The notes under the pieces were generated by a model, which was not told where the DNA came from, made no database searches, and saw only the letters and a list, made by a program, of their open reading frames with translations. The position numbers and the translations under genes were made by a program. 64,000 bases of DNA from Chrysopilus asiliformis (lineage: Eukaryota > Arthropoda > Insecta > Diptera > Rhagionidae): positions 25,097,487 to 25,161,486 of the forward strand of contig OZ035960.1 in the NCBI GenBank assembly GCA_964034945.1, read 5' to 3'. Positions 13,453 through 27,400 of the stretch are shown piece after piece; the first letter of the stretch is position 1, and the number at the start of each line of letters is the position of its first letter.

Positions 13453-14113
13453 CTGTGGTCACAAATTATAAGGGCTTAACTCGACTTTAGCCGTTTTCAA
13501 TGTTTTTACAAAATCGTGTTCTCCTTTCAAAATGCTCTTAGTTGCACTAACCCGTTAGTTTCTACGACCATTTTTGACCGTTATAGGCTACTACACCAAA
13601 CGGCTAAAGTTGCATTTGGAAGAACGGCTAAAGTCAGATGCCATATATTTTTGTATAGACTTAATCCACTCTTATGGGGCGAAGCTGCATTAATTTGATC
13701 GTTTTTGCACGTGGAATAGTGGCTTAAGTCGAATTAGTTCATTCTTCGGTTTTAATTTTTCCGAAACGAGCAGGCTAAAGTCTGTTTTGGCCTCTTTTTC
13801 AAATCGGGGTATAGGTTTTTAGGGGCTTAACTTGACTTTAGCCATTGATTGTAGCCATTTCTAAGATATGAAAAAGTTTTGAAAGAGTGGCTAAAGTAAA
13901 ATAATCCTTAATTTCTCTGAAAATATTAAGTTTGAACAAACCAGGTTAAACCAATCGTAAAAAGCTTATTTTTCATAACATTTTGTAGTTATAGATTTTT
14001 GAATTCGGTTTGATACCCTTTTGCCACCGACAGTTAAAGTTTCATAAATATTAAAATGCTTCTCCTGAAAAATCAAGAAATTCGACTTAAGCCCTTATTA
14101 CTTTTCACCACAG
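13453..14113. mobile_element. 661-base MITE with GGCTTAA/GGCTAAAGT motif array
   Basis: Inverted ends about 33 bases long: CTGTGGTCACAAATTATAAG with GGCTTAACTCGA, and (reversed) CTGTGGTGAAAAGTAATAAG with GGCTTAAGTCGA. It is flanked by ATTT on both sides (13449-13452, 14114-14117). Around nine copies of GGCTTAA or GGCTAAAGT in both orientations fill the interior. Confidence 0.8.
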
Positions 14114-16430
14114 ATTTATACTACATAAAAACTAAAAGAATATTAAGCAGCGACTAATTTGAAAATGTCCTTGGCTCCATTCTGCTGTTTTGCGGACATT
14201 TTTCAATAAATAGCTCAATAAATATTCCAATGTGACAGGTAGCCCAAAATTATTCACAGAAAAATAGTAAAATCCTAGAAGTCGGTATAATTTTTAAAAC
14301 TAAATAGCTTGTGTTCAAAGTTCTCCTTGTTTCCAGGACGAAATTCGAAGCATGGAATTTTTGTTGTTGCTTAATGTAACTTTACTAGATATTCTAGTAG
14401 TAAAGAAGTATTTGAAAAAATCCTTTTGGCATGAATTACAGACTTGTTTACAAATTGGTATTTCGAAAAATCACTGCAAAAATTCCAACTTTTTGAAAAA
14501 AATTTCGATTATGATTTTTTTTCTAATTTTTCGACATAATAAGTCAAAAATCCCTCTGTCCCTGTGTCTGTGTCTGTGTCTGTGTCTGTGTCTGTGTCTG
14601 ACCCCATCTTTGTCACCATTCCCGAAATTTTCCATGATCACAATACTTTTTTATACTACGAACTTCATATTTCATTTATAAAAGTAAAAATGGGGAAAAC
14701 CAAATTCAATCATTAACTTTAATTCCAGAGAATATTCAGAATTAAAGTTCTTTAATTTTGAGTTAATGTGTTACACGTTACACGGCGTGATTACTTTCAG
14801 TTAATTTACAAGTGACTAGTAATAGAGAAAATATGTCTCCTTAAACGGATGATTAAATCATTAATCAAAAGTATATTCGATATACGCGCTAATAGAATTA
14901 TAAAAATCCGTTAAGGTCAATGCAACAATTAATAAGAATCGGATAAGGCAGGCAACCAGCCATTTCAACAAAAGAAAATTCATGTTCGTTACCTTGCATT
15001 ACATTTTCTAAAGACCCAAGCACTCACTCACTGATCACAAAATTCGACAAAATTCGACCACTAATTGAATTATACATTTTTATTCTCGGAATTACCTGCA
15101 ATAATCAACCGAAAATATTCCAACGGAGGCTTTTTTCCGTGGCTAGTCGACAGAATGGACCAAATTTGCTGCACCTAATTTTTAGTTAGTTTCCTTTCGC
15201 CTTCTAGGCCATAATAATATTTCACATTGAATCGGACAAGAATTTAATAGTTTAGCCAATACAAGGCTGGATAATGTCTCTGAATATAGAAAATATTTAG
15301 TTATTTAGTGCAAGGCATAAGAGCATAAAAGACCATTGTTTGGTACACGGTAGAGTAGACAATTAAATTCAGCTTAAACGCTGTAACTCCACAAAATAAC
15401 ACCTTTGAATGCAGAGTAGTAGTAGCGGCGAGGGTGAAGGTGATATCATTGCAACCTTAAACTGACTAATGACACCGCGTGGAGACCTTCTTATCACCGC
15501 CCTGGCATCAAAATGCAACACGGCTTCAAAGATCTGTTTTGATTGCCCATTGAAATACTAAAGCTTGGAACACAATTGGACCGTACGGAATGTTCTTCAA
15601 ATCTCAAGAGTTCTTTACGGATCACGTTACATCGGATGCGTGGTGCCAGGATTCTTTATCGCCGCTACCAACTCGAATCGTTCTCGGGTTATCGTCAGCG
15701 CCACTTCCAAACAAAGATAACTCAATTGACATTAAAAAATACCCATCTATGTTCCTATTTATGACCGCATAAGGTCGTTCTCATCTTGCAAAAATCTGAA
15801 TTAGCCCTCGGGGTAGGACCCCAACGCCATGCAAACGTTGGCCGCGCGCTATTGTGACGATTTGATCATGAGTTCGTGCACATTCCATGACAATTCGCTG
15901 CAAAGCAAAAAAAAATGGTAGATTATAATGGATTTTGTTTGAAAAGCAAATTATTGTGTTATGACAGCCTCGGAAATTTGTAAAAGTGAAGTAAGAATGA
16001 CAGAAAATGTATGAAGACCGCCGCCGCGCTGTTGGAGTCATAAAATGGCGCTCTATCTACCGCCTTCTGGCGGCAACGTGTTTTCTAATAACCAGCCTTG
16101 ACGGTTGTCATATGGAGTCCAAGCACGCGATGGATGCAGGAAGGACGTTTCGTTACTTTTGAGGCGCGGGTTCGTGTCGTGCTGTGTTGACCGGTGTGTG
16201 GGGGCCTTTAGATTTCTAGAGGACGTCATCGATCGATACCATCGCTGAAATACTACGTGATTGTTTAAATGATACAAAATACTATTCGCAAACTGCAGCC
16301 GGAACAACAGATTTTCGGCATCTACTTAATTGTTTATCCAATCATGAATTTTTAACCAAATACGAAAGCGCGCTGTTCACCAGGAAATTATTTGAATTTT
16401 TGTCATTGTCTCGAACCGCGTGGATTTTAA
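14114..16430. other. Non-coding or unassigned stretch
   Basis: The 15.3-16.3 kb part is less AT-rich and has open frames on both strands (15543-15764 plus; 15781-16307 minus), but none with a recognisable domain. Whether it is exonic cannot be told from sequence alone. Confidence 0.3.
14563..14600. repeat. TGTGTC microsatellite
   Basis: Six to seven copies of TGTGTC. Confidence 0.9.
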
Positions 16431-16436
16431 TCAATT

Positions 16437-16545
16437 TTTTTAATCAATTTTAATCAATAAAAAACGACCCTAAATTTGCAAGATTTTTTTTTAAATTTTA
16501 ATCAATCAAAAACGACTCTAAATTTGCAAGATTTTTTTTAAAATT
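16437..16545. repeat. Two-copy tandem repeat
   Basis: Two copies of TTTTAATCAAT...AAAACGAC[C/T]CTAAATTTGC separated by about 60 bases. Confidence 0.75.
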
Positions 16546-17734
16546 TAGAAACTCTACAGTTTAAATCTAAAGCCATTATTCAAAATTTAAAGCTATATCG
16601 CAAAAACTGACCAAAACAAATACAAGACCTCGATATATGACGTTTCCATTAACGACACAAAATCACAAAATTCTACCCCAATCCCCCAGCCCAAACGTCG
16701 AACGAAAACGATAATGCCTGCGTGTATCTAAACTGTTTTTAGGGGTCTGAGATTTTGATGACATATAGATCCATCCCCGTTCTCTTGCGCATTTCATCCC
16801 CACAATAAAAACCTAAAAAAGAGCAAAATTGTGATAAAAATTTAACCGCTAAAATTCGATTGATCACATGACAAAACACAACGAAAAGATGTCGATTTTG
16901 ACGCCTGATTATAAAAAATTTAAACGTATTATTAGGCGTTAAAGTCACCTAGTTGGATACCTCGATTTTTCATCCACGCTTATCCATTGTCAGTTCGATA
17001 ATTGGTTGAAGCTATAGTAGTTTATAAATAAATGCAATTAATGGAGTTGAACTATATAAAGTTTTTTCCTTTCTTTGGTTTTTTTCCAGCTAGTTATGGT
17101 GTGACGGCTGGTCGCCATGGGACCTTGAGACAAAATTTCAAAGTTTTCAGTACACTTGAGGTCCGGTTATTTTGTTGATCTTTTGTAGTAGTCGTTTAAA
17201 TGATGCTGTTGCCATGCAATCATTTAGTTTCATGCTATTCACTTTAACATGTACCTCCACTCAGACTAGAAATATAGAGAAATTCTTAAGAAATCACTCA
17301 AGGTTGATATTCTGGATAATCAGCTGGTTGAAATGTAGATCATAAAATTGATCTTGAACTTGCCTACGGGCCAGAATGGGAAATTACTAAACGGATCTTG
17401 CGAAATTCGTACAATTATATTTGCTAAAAAATACAATATCCTTGGTTGTGATATCAGTTTAATAGACAGCATAATTTTATCGATTGAAAACAGATACGTT
17501 TGTACTTTAAAAAGTTCTGTCAATTGTTAGTATTATCAGATATCAAAAATGTTTAACATCCTCATATTCTCATGGAGACATATGTATGTTATTTGGAAGA
17601 TATTTGCTTGCTGTGGAATAAAAATTCTTAAATGTTTTTAAAGTGTCCAATATAAGACTTAGAATTGCAAAAAGCTATAAAACACAAACTTATCTAAAAA
17701 ACTTCAAAAAAATATCAGTTGTGATCAACACGAA
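16546..17734. other. Non-coding stretch
   Basis: AT-rich sequence with only short chance open frames; nothing recognised. Confidence 0.35.
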
Positions 17735-18258
17735 ACTTTCCTCTGTAATATTTAGTTTCGGAAAAAACCTGTAAAAAGTAATATTTATTTAAATATCTCG
17801 ACAACCATTTATTTCTGAAAATCACATTTTTTCCGAAAAATTTGCAAAAAGCTTAATTTTTTTTTTAAATATTGAAAAAAGAAACGTTAGAGATACATAA
17901 AAACCGTTAAAGTAAAAAATATAGAAAATTTTATATCCCTTAAATTTTGTTGCAACCATTTTTCCCCCAAAAGCGTAAAGGTTTCGAGAAATTTTCAAAA
18001 AACTATATTGGTAGCTAACGTTATTTTACCAAAAAAACAGAAAACTAAGATTTTCGTAAAATTAATTTACAATAAATTTAAAATCGCTAACTCAACGCGT
18101 TCTCGAGTTATTTAAGATACGTAAATCGGACAGACAGACAGGTGCACGGACATCTTCATAATTTTGCCTAAAACGGATTTCGTACTAATCAGAAAGTTTC
18201 TATCTCAAGTCGGTCTCCATCATGAAAACAAAACTTTCCCTCTATAGCATAGGAAAGT
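17735..18258 (+). mobile_element. R2 element, copy 2 (uninterrupted)
   Basis: Begins ACTTTCCTCTGT and ends GCATAGGAAAGT, matching the R2 termini imperfectly. The body is colinear with copy 1, including the GTTAGAGATACA and AACGCGTTCTCGAGTTATTT blocks and a short GACAGACAGACAGG tract. It lacks the 1 kb insertion of copy 1. Confidence 0.75.
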
Positions 18259-21258
18259 AAAAATGCTAGGGAAGATCTTCTTTTTATTTTGAAAAGTTAT
18301 AATATTTTGACATTTTTTTATAACAAATTATTTTTAAGTGTTAAAATCAGTCTCCCATAATTGTCAATTTTTTACTAATCATAAAAATATACTTTATACA
18401 AATTTTTTTACGCATGCCTCCTTCAAGAACTATGTATATAATCAACGTCAAAATCTTTTATTTCCATTTTAACATCAAATCTGAAGTGATCTTATAAGTA
18501 GACAAAATCTACTACTCAACTCGTCAACATAATTGACTTCAAGGCTTCTATTGTTTCACCTACTTTGCACCCAAAAAAGTTCAACGAAATTTGTTTTTAT
18601 ATCCGTCAAATCAGTCGCTATTAACTTTTCAATTTCCGCATAAACCACCAAATCGGCATAGTTTAAAATATACTTTTTTGTATAATGGAAAGAATTAATA
18701 CAGAATTCAGGGCAAATATGAAAATTAATCTTGAAGCAGTTTTTAACGAAAAAACATAATGAAAAAAATGCGATTGACAGACAATCGTGATATGGCGTAA
18801 CTTTAAACTTTCAAATCGATTCAACTTCATTATAATATTGGGATTGAAAATGTTTAAAGCTGTTGCGATTGAATTTTCACTTATGTCAAATTGCATTATT
18901 AACTATATTGTTTTTATAACTTGTTCGATACGACGTACCGTTTCCGAGAAAATCGAAAAAACAGATACAAAACTCTCTCAAGTTTTTGTTTTTTTTTTTA
19001 GAAAAATGTAACGAATATTAAAAGCAACACTATAAAACCAGTACAGAATTTGTAAAATGAACAACCATATTCTATCTGCAATTGAATCTAGTTTTATGAG
19101 AAATAGAAATATAGACCAGACCACCTCTTGCTCATTAGAAAAAATTTACAGAATTGACTCCACCTTATAGTGACTCGCATTGATATGTCCTTGAAACTAA
19201 AAGTGGCGGATTTTCACAGCAGTTTAGCCATATCACAAGTAGAACTACAAAACTGGCCACATGCGACTAAAAACTGATACAAATATGTAGATAAACGTAG
19301 TGAAGAAATCCTACACGCTTTTATTTAGCTATTGCGATTTATGAATGGAAATTAACTTTAAAGAACTTTCAAAACGGCTTTTTTGAAGATTATCAAGTTT
19401 GCTCAAAAAAAAAACTTTATGTGTTTTATTATTCGCTAGAATAACCTTGATTAGGTGATAACAAAAAATATTTAGATAATTGAAATTTTTGTTCAAGAAA
19501 AGATTGAAATTGGAATATGTTTGAGCTCCGACTTGAGGTCGCTTAAGGGCGCTAGAAAATTAATTCCACAGTATTAATCAAATAAAATCAAATTTGCGTA
19601 TTTAAACATGTCAAAACTCGCCTTAACAGCGATATTAAATAATGTCAGCTTACTCAAAAATGATCATTTCCTTCCTAATTTCCGCTGCAATTGAAAAATT
19701 TCGTTGCGTAAATAGTGGTCATGACATGATAGTCCAAACCCAGACAATATCTAAAGCCGTCGTCAAAAAAAATAAAGAAGTGTCTCAATGATGAAAAATG
19801 GTGTAAAAATATAAACATATCGTGCACGAAAACTACTTTACCTTGAAAATACTTTTTTCTAGAAAATTCAATTGTATTCGTGTAAGAAGAGCAATGGAAA
19901 TTCAAAGAATTTTTTTTTTGTATATAAGATGGCCAAGTCAGTATTGTTTACTAATGCTTAAGCTTTATCTCTAGATATTTTTGTGGCTAATACCTACTAA
20001 CCTAATGTAACCAATTAAGGTTTCATACTTCCATAGTGAGTTTCGTGTGTTTCAATGATGTTTACTCAATTCGTCCATCAATTTTTACTTATTAAACTGA
20101 AATCGCCCTAATCGAGCTACTTACCTGAACTGTAATGTGAAATCTTTATACCTACTTGCAGTTAGAGTTTATTTCGTACCTTAGCCTTTCAAGGTAAGAT
20201 TCATACGAATTCCTATCCCAATCGAATGGAATTTACTCCGACACGCTGTCATTACGAATAAGGTTGTTGCATATTAAATAAAACTGTACTCATAGTTAAT
20301 TAAAATTAACAAACCTGCCATTACAGGTGAATAAAACTACATTTTTGCATTTATTATTTTTTCAAAAAAAAGTTTTTATAAAAATGCTTTGGATGAAGAT
20401 GTTGTCGTAATACCTAAGAATCCGATAAATTCAATTAATACGACCAAAATGACTTTTAAAAAAATCACAAAAATAATCCGTTTCAATTTAAAAAATAAAA
20501 TTGGTTTAATCTACAGTAAAGTACGCCTAAACGCAACATGGATAATTGATAAATGAAAAAAAAATTCAAGTTCATAAATGTTAAAATTGCATTAAATATT
20601 ACACGCTTAAATTTATCACATGGATAAGTGCAAGAAAATTGCGATAAAAATCGTTGTACATTTAAACGGGTTCTAATATATTTTAAAATTATTTAAAATA
20701 ACAAAATACGGAAAAAATTTAAATTCATTTGGATCGATACATGAAATTTTCGGTATAATTAAGATTGTCTCCAAACTGATTGTAATCCATTTTCGTGTTA
20801 CGATATATTTTGATCAAAACTTGTAAAAGTAATACAACAAGTTCATTTCCTGTTTGCTCAATTAATACAAAATTATGCAATTCAAGAAATTAAATAATTC
20901 ACAAATGGATAAAACAAAGCAAAAGACTTAAAGACAAAGTGCACGAATATTTCTTATTTCTACCGGTTTCCTGATTCACTTTTTTTATTTGTCATATAAA
21001 GAAAAACTGGTGAAGGTGTCTGGAAATTATTTTCATTACGAAAAATTTTACATTTAATTTTTTAGCGAAGTCATTTGATCTCAAGATAAAGAGATAAATT
21101 TATCCTTGAAGATCGAGCCATGCTCGGCGACTTCAAAATCCTCCTTCTGCTGCTTTTTCGGATGGAAAAATATGTTCACGACACCTTTATAGGCACCGCA
21201 CCAAACAGTGCATCTTGACTGCGTTCTTTGTAAGGCCCATGATGTGATATTGGAAAAG
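18259..21258. other. AT-rich non-coding stretch
   Basis: Only short chance frames; no recognised repeat or gene. Confidence 0.4.
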
Positions 21259-21510
21259 GATATTCGCATTATCCTTACAGAACCTTGGTACCAAAATATC
21301 GAATTTTAAACATCAGATTCGTCAGAGGGGTCTTAAACCCTAATAAAATTTTTCCCGAAAAAATGGGACAAAAGATATTCGCATTATCCTTACAGGTCAG
21401 GTCCTTGGTACCAAATTAAGGAAATTTGAACACCAGATTCGTGATCAGCGGCCCCTAAAACCCTCTAATGTAATTTTTCCAAAAAAAAAATCGCATTATC
21501 CTTACAGGAC
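21259..21510. repeat. Three-copy ~115-base tandem repeat
   Basis: ATTCGCATTATCCTTACAG recurs at about 21262, 21377 and 21489. The first two copies continue into CCTTGGTACCAAA, an AT segment and CAGATTCGT; the third is truncated. Confidence 0.7.
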
Positions 21511-24069
21511 CAAAATGAATTGAGACACATTTGAAACTGCGATCAATTCCTTTCGCGTCCCCAAAAACCTAAATATTATAAATTTAACCAAGATCGATCA
21601 AGCCATTTCCAAAATAAAGGGGATGTGCCTCAGACGTACATGTCTTGCTTTTACATAATAAAAAATTTGGAAGAGGTTCCCACATTCTCGCGTACGTCGT
21701 GATTTGCGTCAACTCGCCAAGAGTGTACGTATGGTAAAATAAATTAATATATGCGAAATATTTAGTCCGAACAAAATTTAACTCTATATAGCTGTTCTAA
21801 AAATGATTTTCCTTCATATGACATATATAGCCCTTCCGACCACTAGCAAGACCTAAATACCCAAGCGTCGTCAAATTGTACTCATATTTTATATCAATTC
21901 TTACAAACAAACAAACGCCATTGGGTCGGTAAAGTATGTTATAAAAACATTTCCGCTTGCCGCACGATTAAACTGATTGATCAGTGACCATTAATATTAG
22001 GGGCATTTACGTTATATGAAAGGATAAAACATAAAGTAACAAAAAAAATTTGTCCAATCTATACTATTTAAGATCGGACTTTTCCCTGTACTTAAATTAA
22101 ACTCAAAACAAAGTAATTTGTATTGTTTTCGTTTAAACTCGACAAGTAGATCGAACGTTAGGCGTTGCACACTCCAAAATTAGTAAGACGGAACGTACGA
22201 AAATTCCACTAACTCGTAATCTATCTTAAAGACCAAGAGTGATTGCCATTTTGTGTCTTTATTTAACAAAAAAATTAGATACAATACCTGGCTAAAAATT
22301 TTAAACCCCAGATCGGCATAATCAAAAATGCTGGACAGAGCCTGGCCAGGCCCCGTTGATTGTCCCAAAGTTGGATCAAAACTTGAGGTGAGTGGACACG
22401 ACAACGATGGTGTCTCATATTTATGAGGAGATCGGTTACAGATTAAAATTCCTTTTCAAATACAAACCATTTATTTAACGTGTTTTTTTTTTCTTCAATT
22501 TGTTTTGTCAATTGCGCAAGAATGACTCAAAAGCGACGACTTTGAGGTTGTCATAAGAAAGAACTCTTTAATTTGGAACGTTGGTGGTGATCACATAAAC
22601 TATGTTGGGTCGCTTGATTATGCTCTGCTTTGCTGTTTCGTATCTCACCTTTCTTCTTAAGCATAATAATAATTGTCTCCAGATGTAACGCTCGCGCTTA
22701 CCCAGTCATTAAAATTATGCAATTTTCGATCAATGGAAAAAATATATTTGCCAAAAGAATGTACTTTTTTTTCTTTTGCATTTGCAAGAGAAATGCTATT
22801 GTCGGATTTGATGGACCATTTTTAAAAGTTATCCATTTGAAAATAAAATTCGATTAACAATAAATCGTTAAGCAGATTAATTGGAAATTGATAACCCATT
22901 GTTGACCGGAAATTATTTGACCTGTCAATCAAATCAAAATTTCAAATTTTATTTTTAAAATGGCCAATTCGCGTAAATCTAACAATTTCAAAGAACTGTA
23001 GACCACGTTTATCAGAAAAAACGTTTTTTTTCTATTCATTTAAGTATTCATAAGAAAGAACAAGAAAAATTGTAATTTAATACACGATGAAAAATTATGA
23101 TTTTTCTTTGTATGGAAGGATGTAATTTTCATATAGTTTTTAATTTGATATTACTAATAGCGGATAAAAGTAAAAGACAAAATTGTGGCAAACTCTTATT
23201 TTTAAATTGTGAAAAAGCGAATTTTCAATTTCTAAAAAGCCGTAATTAATACTTCTGAGGTTATTCCTGTCCGTTTCTGCATCGCAAGTGTGAAATTTTC
23301 GCGATGTTTTTCAAATCCCTTCTTGCATTTGCAATTGTCAAAAAAGAACCACATCCGCAACCACTTTCACATTTACAGATGCGAAAAAAAAACATCCGCG
23401 GCAACCCTAATCGTTTCCTAGAAAACCATAAAAAAAAGTTTCCGCTTGCATGAGGAAGGAGAAAGCAGTAATCCAATTTTGTCCACTATTGAACTGTTGA
23501 TCTCATATTCTATGTCGGATTTCAATGCAGACAGGAAACTTTTTATTAAAAGTTTTTTTTTGAAGAAGGTATAGTTATCCGCAGAATTATATTCAAATAA
23601 CAATAAAAAAAAGTTCAATAAAGTATTAAATTGTTCCATTTTAATAATAAATACAAAAATTATAACATGTGACAAAAGAAATACTTCAGCGACTCTCACT
23701 TTCTTTCTTCGGAAAATTCATTAATTTCTATCATTAAATAGAAAGCATATCTTATACAAATGAATAAAAATTTTAAATTGAAATTTAAAAACTGTATCAA
23801 CCACCATCTTTTTAAAATTACAATTATGACTGAGTTTGTGACATTTATTACTTTTGCATTTTCTTTATTAATAAATTTTTAGATCACCACAAGGTTAAAT
23901 ACTAACGGTCCATTCATCAAATTACTAACTGTAACGGAGATTCAATCCAAAAAAAATCCTTTCTACTACCTTGGTTGATCACTTACAACTAGAGAAAATT
24001 AAGTTGATAAAATAAAAATAATAAAAAGTTCTCTTTATGGAAAAAGCCGAAAAGGGAGATGAATACAAG
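21511..24069. other. Non-coding stretch downstream of FUNDC1
   Basis: No gene recognised. A minus-strand frame near 22270-22400 ends at a plausible donor but lacks a convincing acceptor and homology. Confidence 0.35.
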
Positions 24070-24075
24070 TTTATT
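24070..24075 (-). terminator. Poly(A) signal for FUNDC1 long isoform
   Basis: This is a canonical AATAAA on the minus strand, about 155 bases downstream of the exon B stop codon. It is the first such hexamer after the stop and is the probable 3' end signal. Confidence 0.55.
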
Positions 24076-24227
24076 GGACTAAAAACTAAAGCGACGACGA
24101 ACAACAGTAGCTTTCGACGTTTTTTGTGGGAATATTCGTAAAAATATTCTTCAAATAATTGGACATCATTATTCGTTTGTTTCTTTGTGACTTATTATGA
24201 TGACGATAGTAATTAGTGTTATTTAAT

Positions 24228-24413
24228 TTAAGCAGCAGAAGCTACACCAATAGCTACTCCACCAGCGAATGCGACAAGGAACAGATGAAGTTCGTTGATT
24301 TTCGGTCCTTTTTCATCTCCAATCAAATTCGTGTACCATTTCTTAGCCTTCTTCTGCTCACGTTTTAAGACATTCTCGGCACGGTCTATTTTACGATCGA
24401 CGTAGCGTTCAGC
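24228..24413 (-). CDS. FUNDC1: FUNDC1 alternative terminal exon B (long isoform)
   Basis: The acceptor TTTTTTTCAG is followed in phase 0 by 61 codons and a TAA stop. The first two thirds form a highly charged helix (AERYVDRKIDRAENVLKREQ and onwards, rich in Lys/Arg/Glu). It ends in KINELHLF and a membrane segment with Gly-Gly (LVAFAGGVAIGVASAA). From memory this extended, charged form resembles the usual insect FUNDC1 C-terminus, whereas exon A resembles the vertebrate one. Poly(A) signal AATAAA lies 153 bases beyond the stop. Confidence 0.87.
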   Translation of the reverse strand, partial: AERYVDRKIDRAENVLKREQKKAKKWYTNLIGDEKGPKINELHLFLVAFAGGVAIGVASAA

Positions 24414-27400
24414 CTGAAAAAAATAAATGATAACAAAAATCACTTTTTAATAAATTTCCTTTACCTTGTGAAAACACTTAAAACATTTTCAGATATGAAA
24501 AACTAGTTTAAAATCAAAAAAAAATCCTAAGAATTGAATTAATTTAAACCTTCCCAATTAAAAAAAGAAAATTTCATTATTTAAAAAAAAAAACGACAAA
24601 TGTTTATCTTAAAAAAAATCAATTTATAATGCCTTTAAAATTCTAGATAAAAATTGCCGATATTGATTTTAATCACAAAGTTCTGCTCATAATACAACAA
24701 AATCAAATTCCAAATGCTTTTAAATGATTGAAAATTAAAAATCTTTCCAGTTTCCTAATCTCGATTTGAATTTCCTCCTCTTCTATTATAAATAGAATTT
24801 ATATTGTGCTTTTTTCTATGAAGATGCAATGCCTAGAAATATTCCACCGGTAAACGCCGTTACGAAAACTGCATTTTCTTTAGCGAATTTCATTGCCTAC
24901 GGAAACAATCTCTTAATATTTCAGGTATGTATACACAAAAAAAATTAACATTTAGGGAAAATCTAGCAAATAATCACAATTCTACAAAAACACAAAACTT
25001 CAACGGAATACAAGTGCATTTTTTTTTAAATTTTAGTGCAATATTATTCAATTTTTACGCAGGTATTTCAAGTGTTAGAGAAGCAAGAGGATAGTTTTGT
25101 TAAGCACAATTGATAGATTTTTTAAATGTTACCTTATCCACCCAGCTAGGCGATTCGCCAGTTACTACAGTCTCAACTTTATCGGTGACTTTATCCAAGT
25201 TCTTATTAACTTTTGACCAATCAATTTGAATATAGCCCTGTTCGTGTGCAACTTCGATTAAAATTATTCCACCGCCGATCGCAAACGCGGCAAACTTTCC
25301 TACTTTCATTGTTGAATAGCCAGTGGCCCTGGAAAAAAAATTGAAATTTCAAAATTATTCTAAATTTCATTTTTAAATTTTAAAAGTAAAAAGTATTTTT
25401 TTTTAATTTTTCAATTAGGAAATCCAATTTTTCTTTGATCAGAAATCCGGCATGAATGATATCATCTATGAATACCTTCACCAGCTATTTCCGAAGTTAC
25501 TAAGAGGACGATATCAACAGAAAAAACTCCACAGGAAAAAAAACTTGAATCTTTTTTCATAATTAGATCGAATTGAAAAACCATTTATGATTTGAAATAT
25601 AAATTTATATCAGTACAGGAGAATATCACAGAATTACACAAAAGTTCAAATCAAATTTTTCTTTCCAGATTGTCTGAATTCGATTGAACGCAAAACGCAA
25701 TCAAATTTTTCCCTCCAAATTATCTGAATTCGGCTGAAGGCTTTTCTTGCAAGCCACAGAAAGTAAGAAACAAGTAAGAAAACCAAATAAATCTCGTATG
25801 GAGAACGTTTAAGTAAAAATCTTTCATTTTCTATTATACACAGTGTAGCGATTCAGTGCGCATCGCTTGTGTTAACAACCCAGTTGGAAGTCTTAAGCGC
25901 TTCTAATGGAAGGTTGACCAAAGCGCTTTTTACTCGCTTTCGAAAAGGCCGCTGATAAGCACATTATTTCCCAAGGAGCTATCTATAAGTAACATTACGC
26001 TAATTTTTGTCTTTTCATTCCGAAATTTTCGTATGGGATTTTTTCCCCCAAAATTTGTGATGTGTTTTATGGGTACCGCCAAGAGAATTTAACACGATTT
26101 TGTTGCCTTAAAATCTCCAACGTCACAGCAGTTGACTTTTTTGGGTTTTCTGGTTAAGTGACCTAACATACATATGAACTAGTTAAGCAGCAATTGTTTC
26201 ATATACTGTTTCATATGCATTTATACTTTCATGGAAAATTGCAAGACGAAATGACATACATATCATATGTACTGAAGCGCTTCATTTCCCACTGGGTTAT
26301 CTTCAAAATCTATCCAACATTCACCGATGTCTCATGAATAGAATCTCTACTAGCGAAATATGCCCATGTGTTCAAATGATATTTAGTAGTTGTGTATCAA
26401 ATGCTTATGTATTTCCATGGCAGTCAAATGTTTGCGTTGTTTACATTAAAAAGCACGGTAATATTCGTACGTCTTCGACGTAATAAATGTAAATTCCATA
26501 CGTTTTCTCCAAACATGTATTACTGACTGTATTCATCTATTATAATACATGCATAAATGCCGTTGCGATGATTACACACAAGTATTCAGTTTACATTTTG
26601 TACTCAGAACTGTCATTTGGTTAGACAGAATTGACGTAATTTTCCACAAAAACGAATCAATTTCTTATTTGTGTAAAATGTTTAAAAGACAAAGTGATAT
26701 TTACGAAAGGCTAAACTTTCAGTTAAAGAGAAATGGCAGAAAATATTCAGTGATTTGTGCGGTCTGTGGAGCTGAATTGAAGAACACCGCCGCAGAAAGA
26801 CTTCGTACTCACAGGTAAAACACTAAGTTTTGTTGTTTATTTGGTCAGTGAGGAGACAGTTTTAAAGAATTTGCCGCAATTTTGTCGATTAATTTATAGA
26901 ATTTTTGGCAGCCTAAAAATACCTCATTTGAACAGTAGGTACATGACTTTCTAATACTAAGTCTGCGCACTTAACGTACAAATCCGATGTTTTTTCATGT
27001 CTTAAAAACTCAAGAACGGTTTTAGATATTGAGTTCCAGTAAAATACTAAAATGTAGGAAATTTTAGAAAAGAACTGTTACTAATTTTGTTTGGGAAATT
27101 TTTTACGAATTTTAAAGTCTCCGTCCTGTTTCTCATCTCTGCTTACTTCATTTTACTACGTTTAGATAAGCAGAATAAATCCACACCACAAAATCGAATT
27201 CAGAATCCTTGTGTTTATGCGCACACGTATTAAGGCGCCCACAGATGAGAAACCTTGTTCTCAACATTATCAATTTGCCGTGTTGAAGTCGATATTGAAC
27301 GTATGTGGGCATATTGGTGGTTGGTGTCAAGTTGAAAACGTGATTGAGCTGAAATCAAAGACTTTGTATATTCCAAAACGCACAAAAAATTCGAATTTAT

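Noticed and set aside
22260..22440. Minus-strand open segment containing GQALSSIFDYADLGFKIF and ending at a CAG|GTATTG donor
   Set aside because: No convincing acceptor or start, no recognised family, and two other frames are also open; not enough to call an exon.
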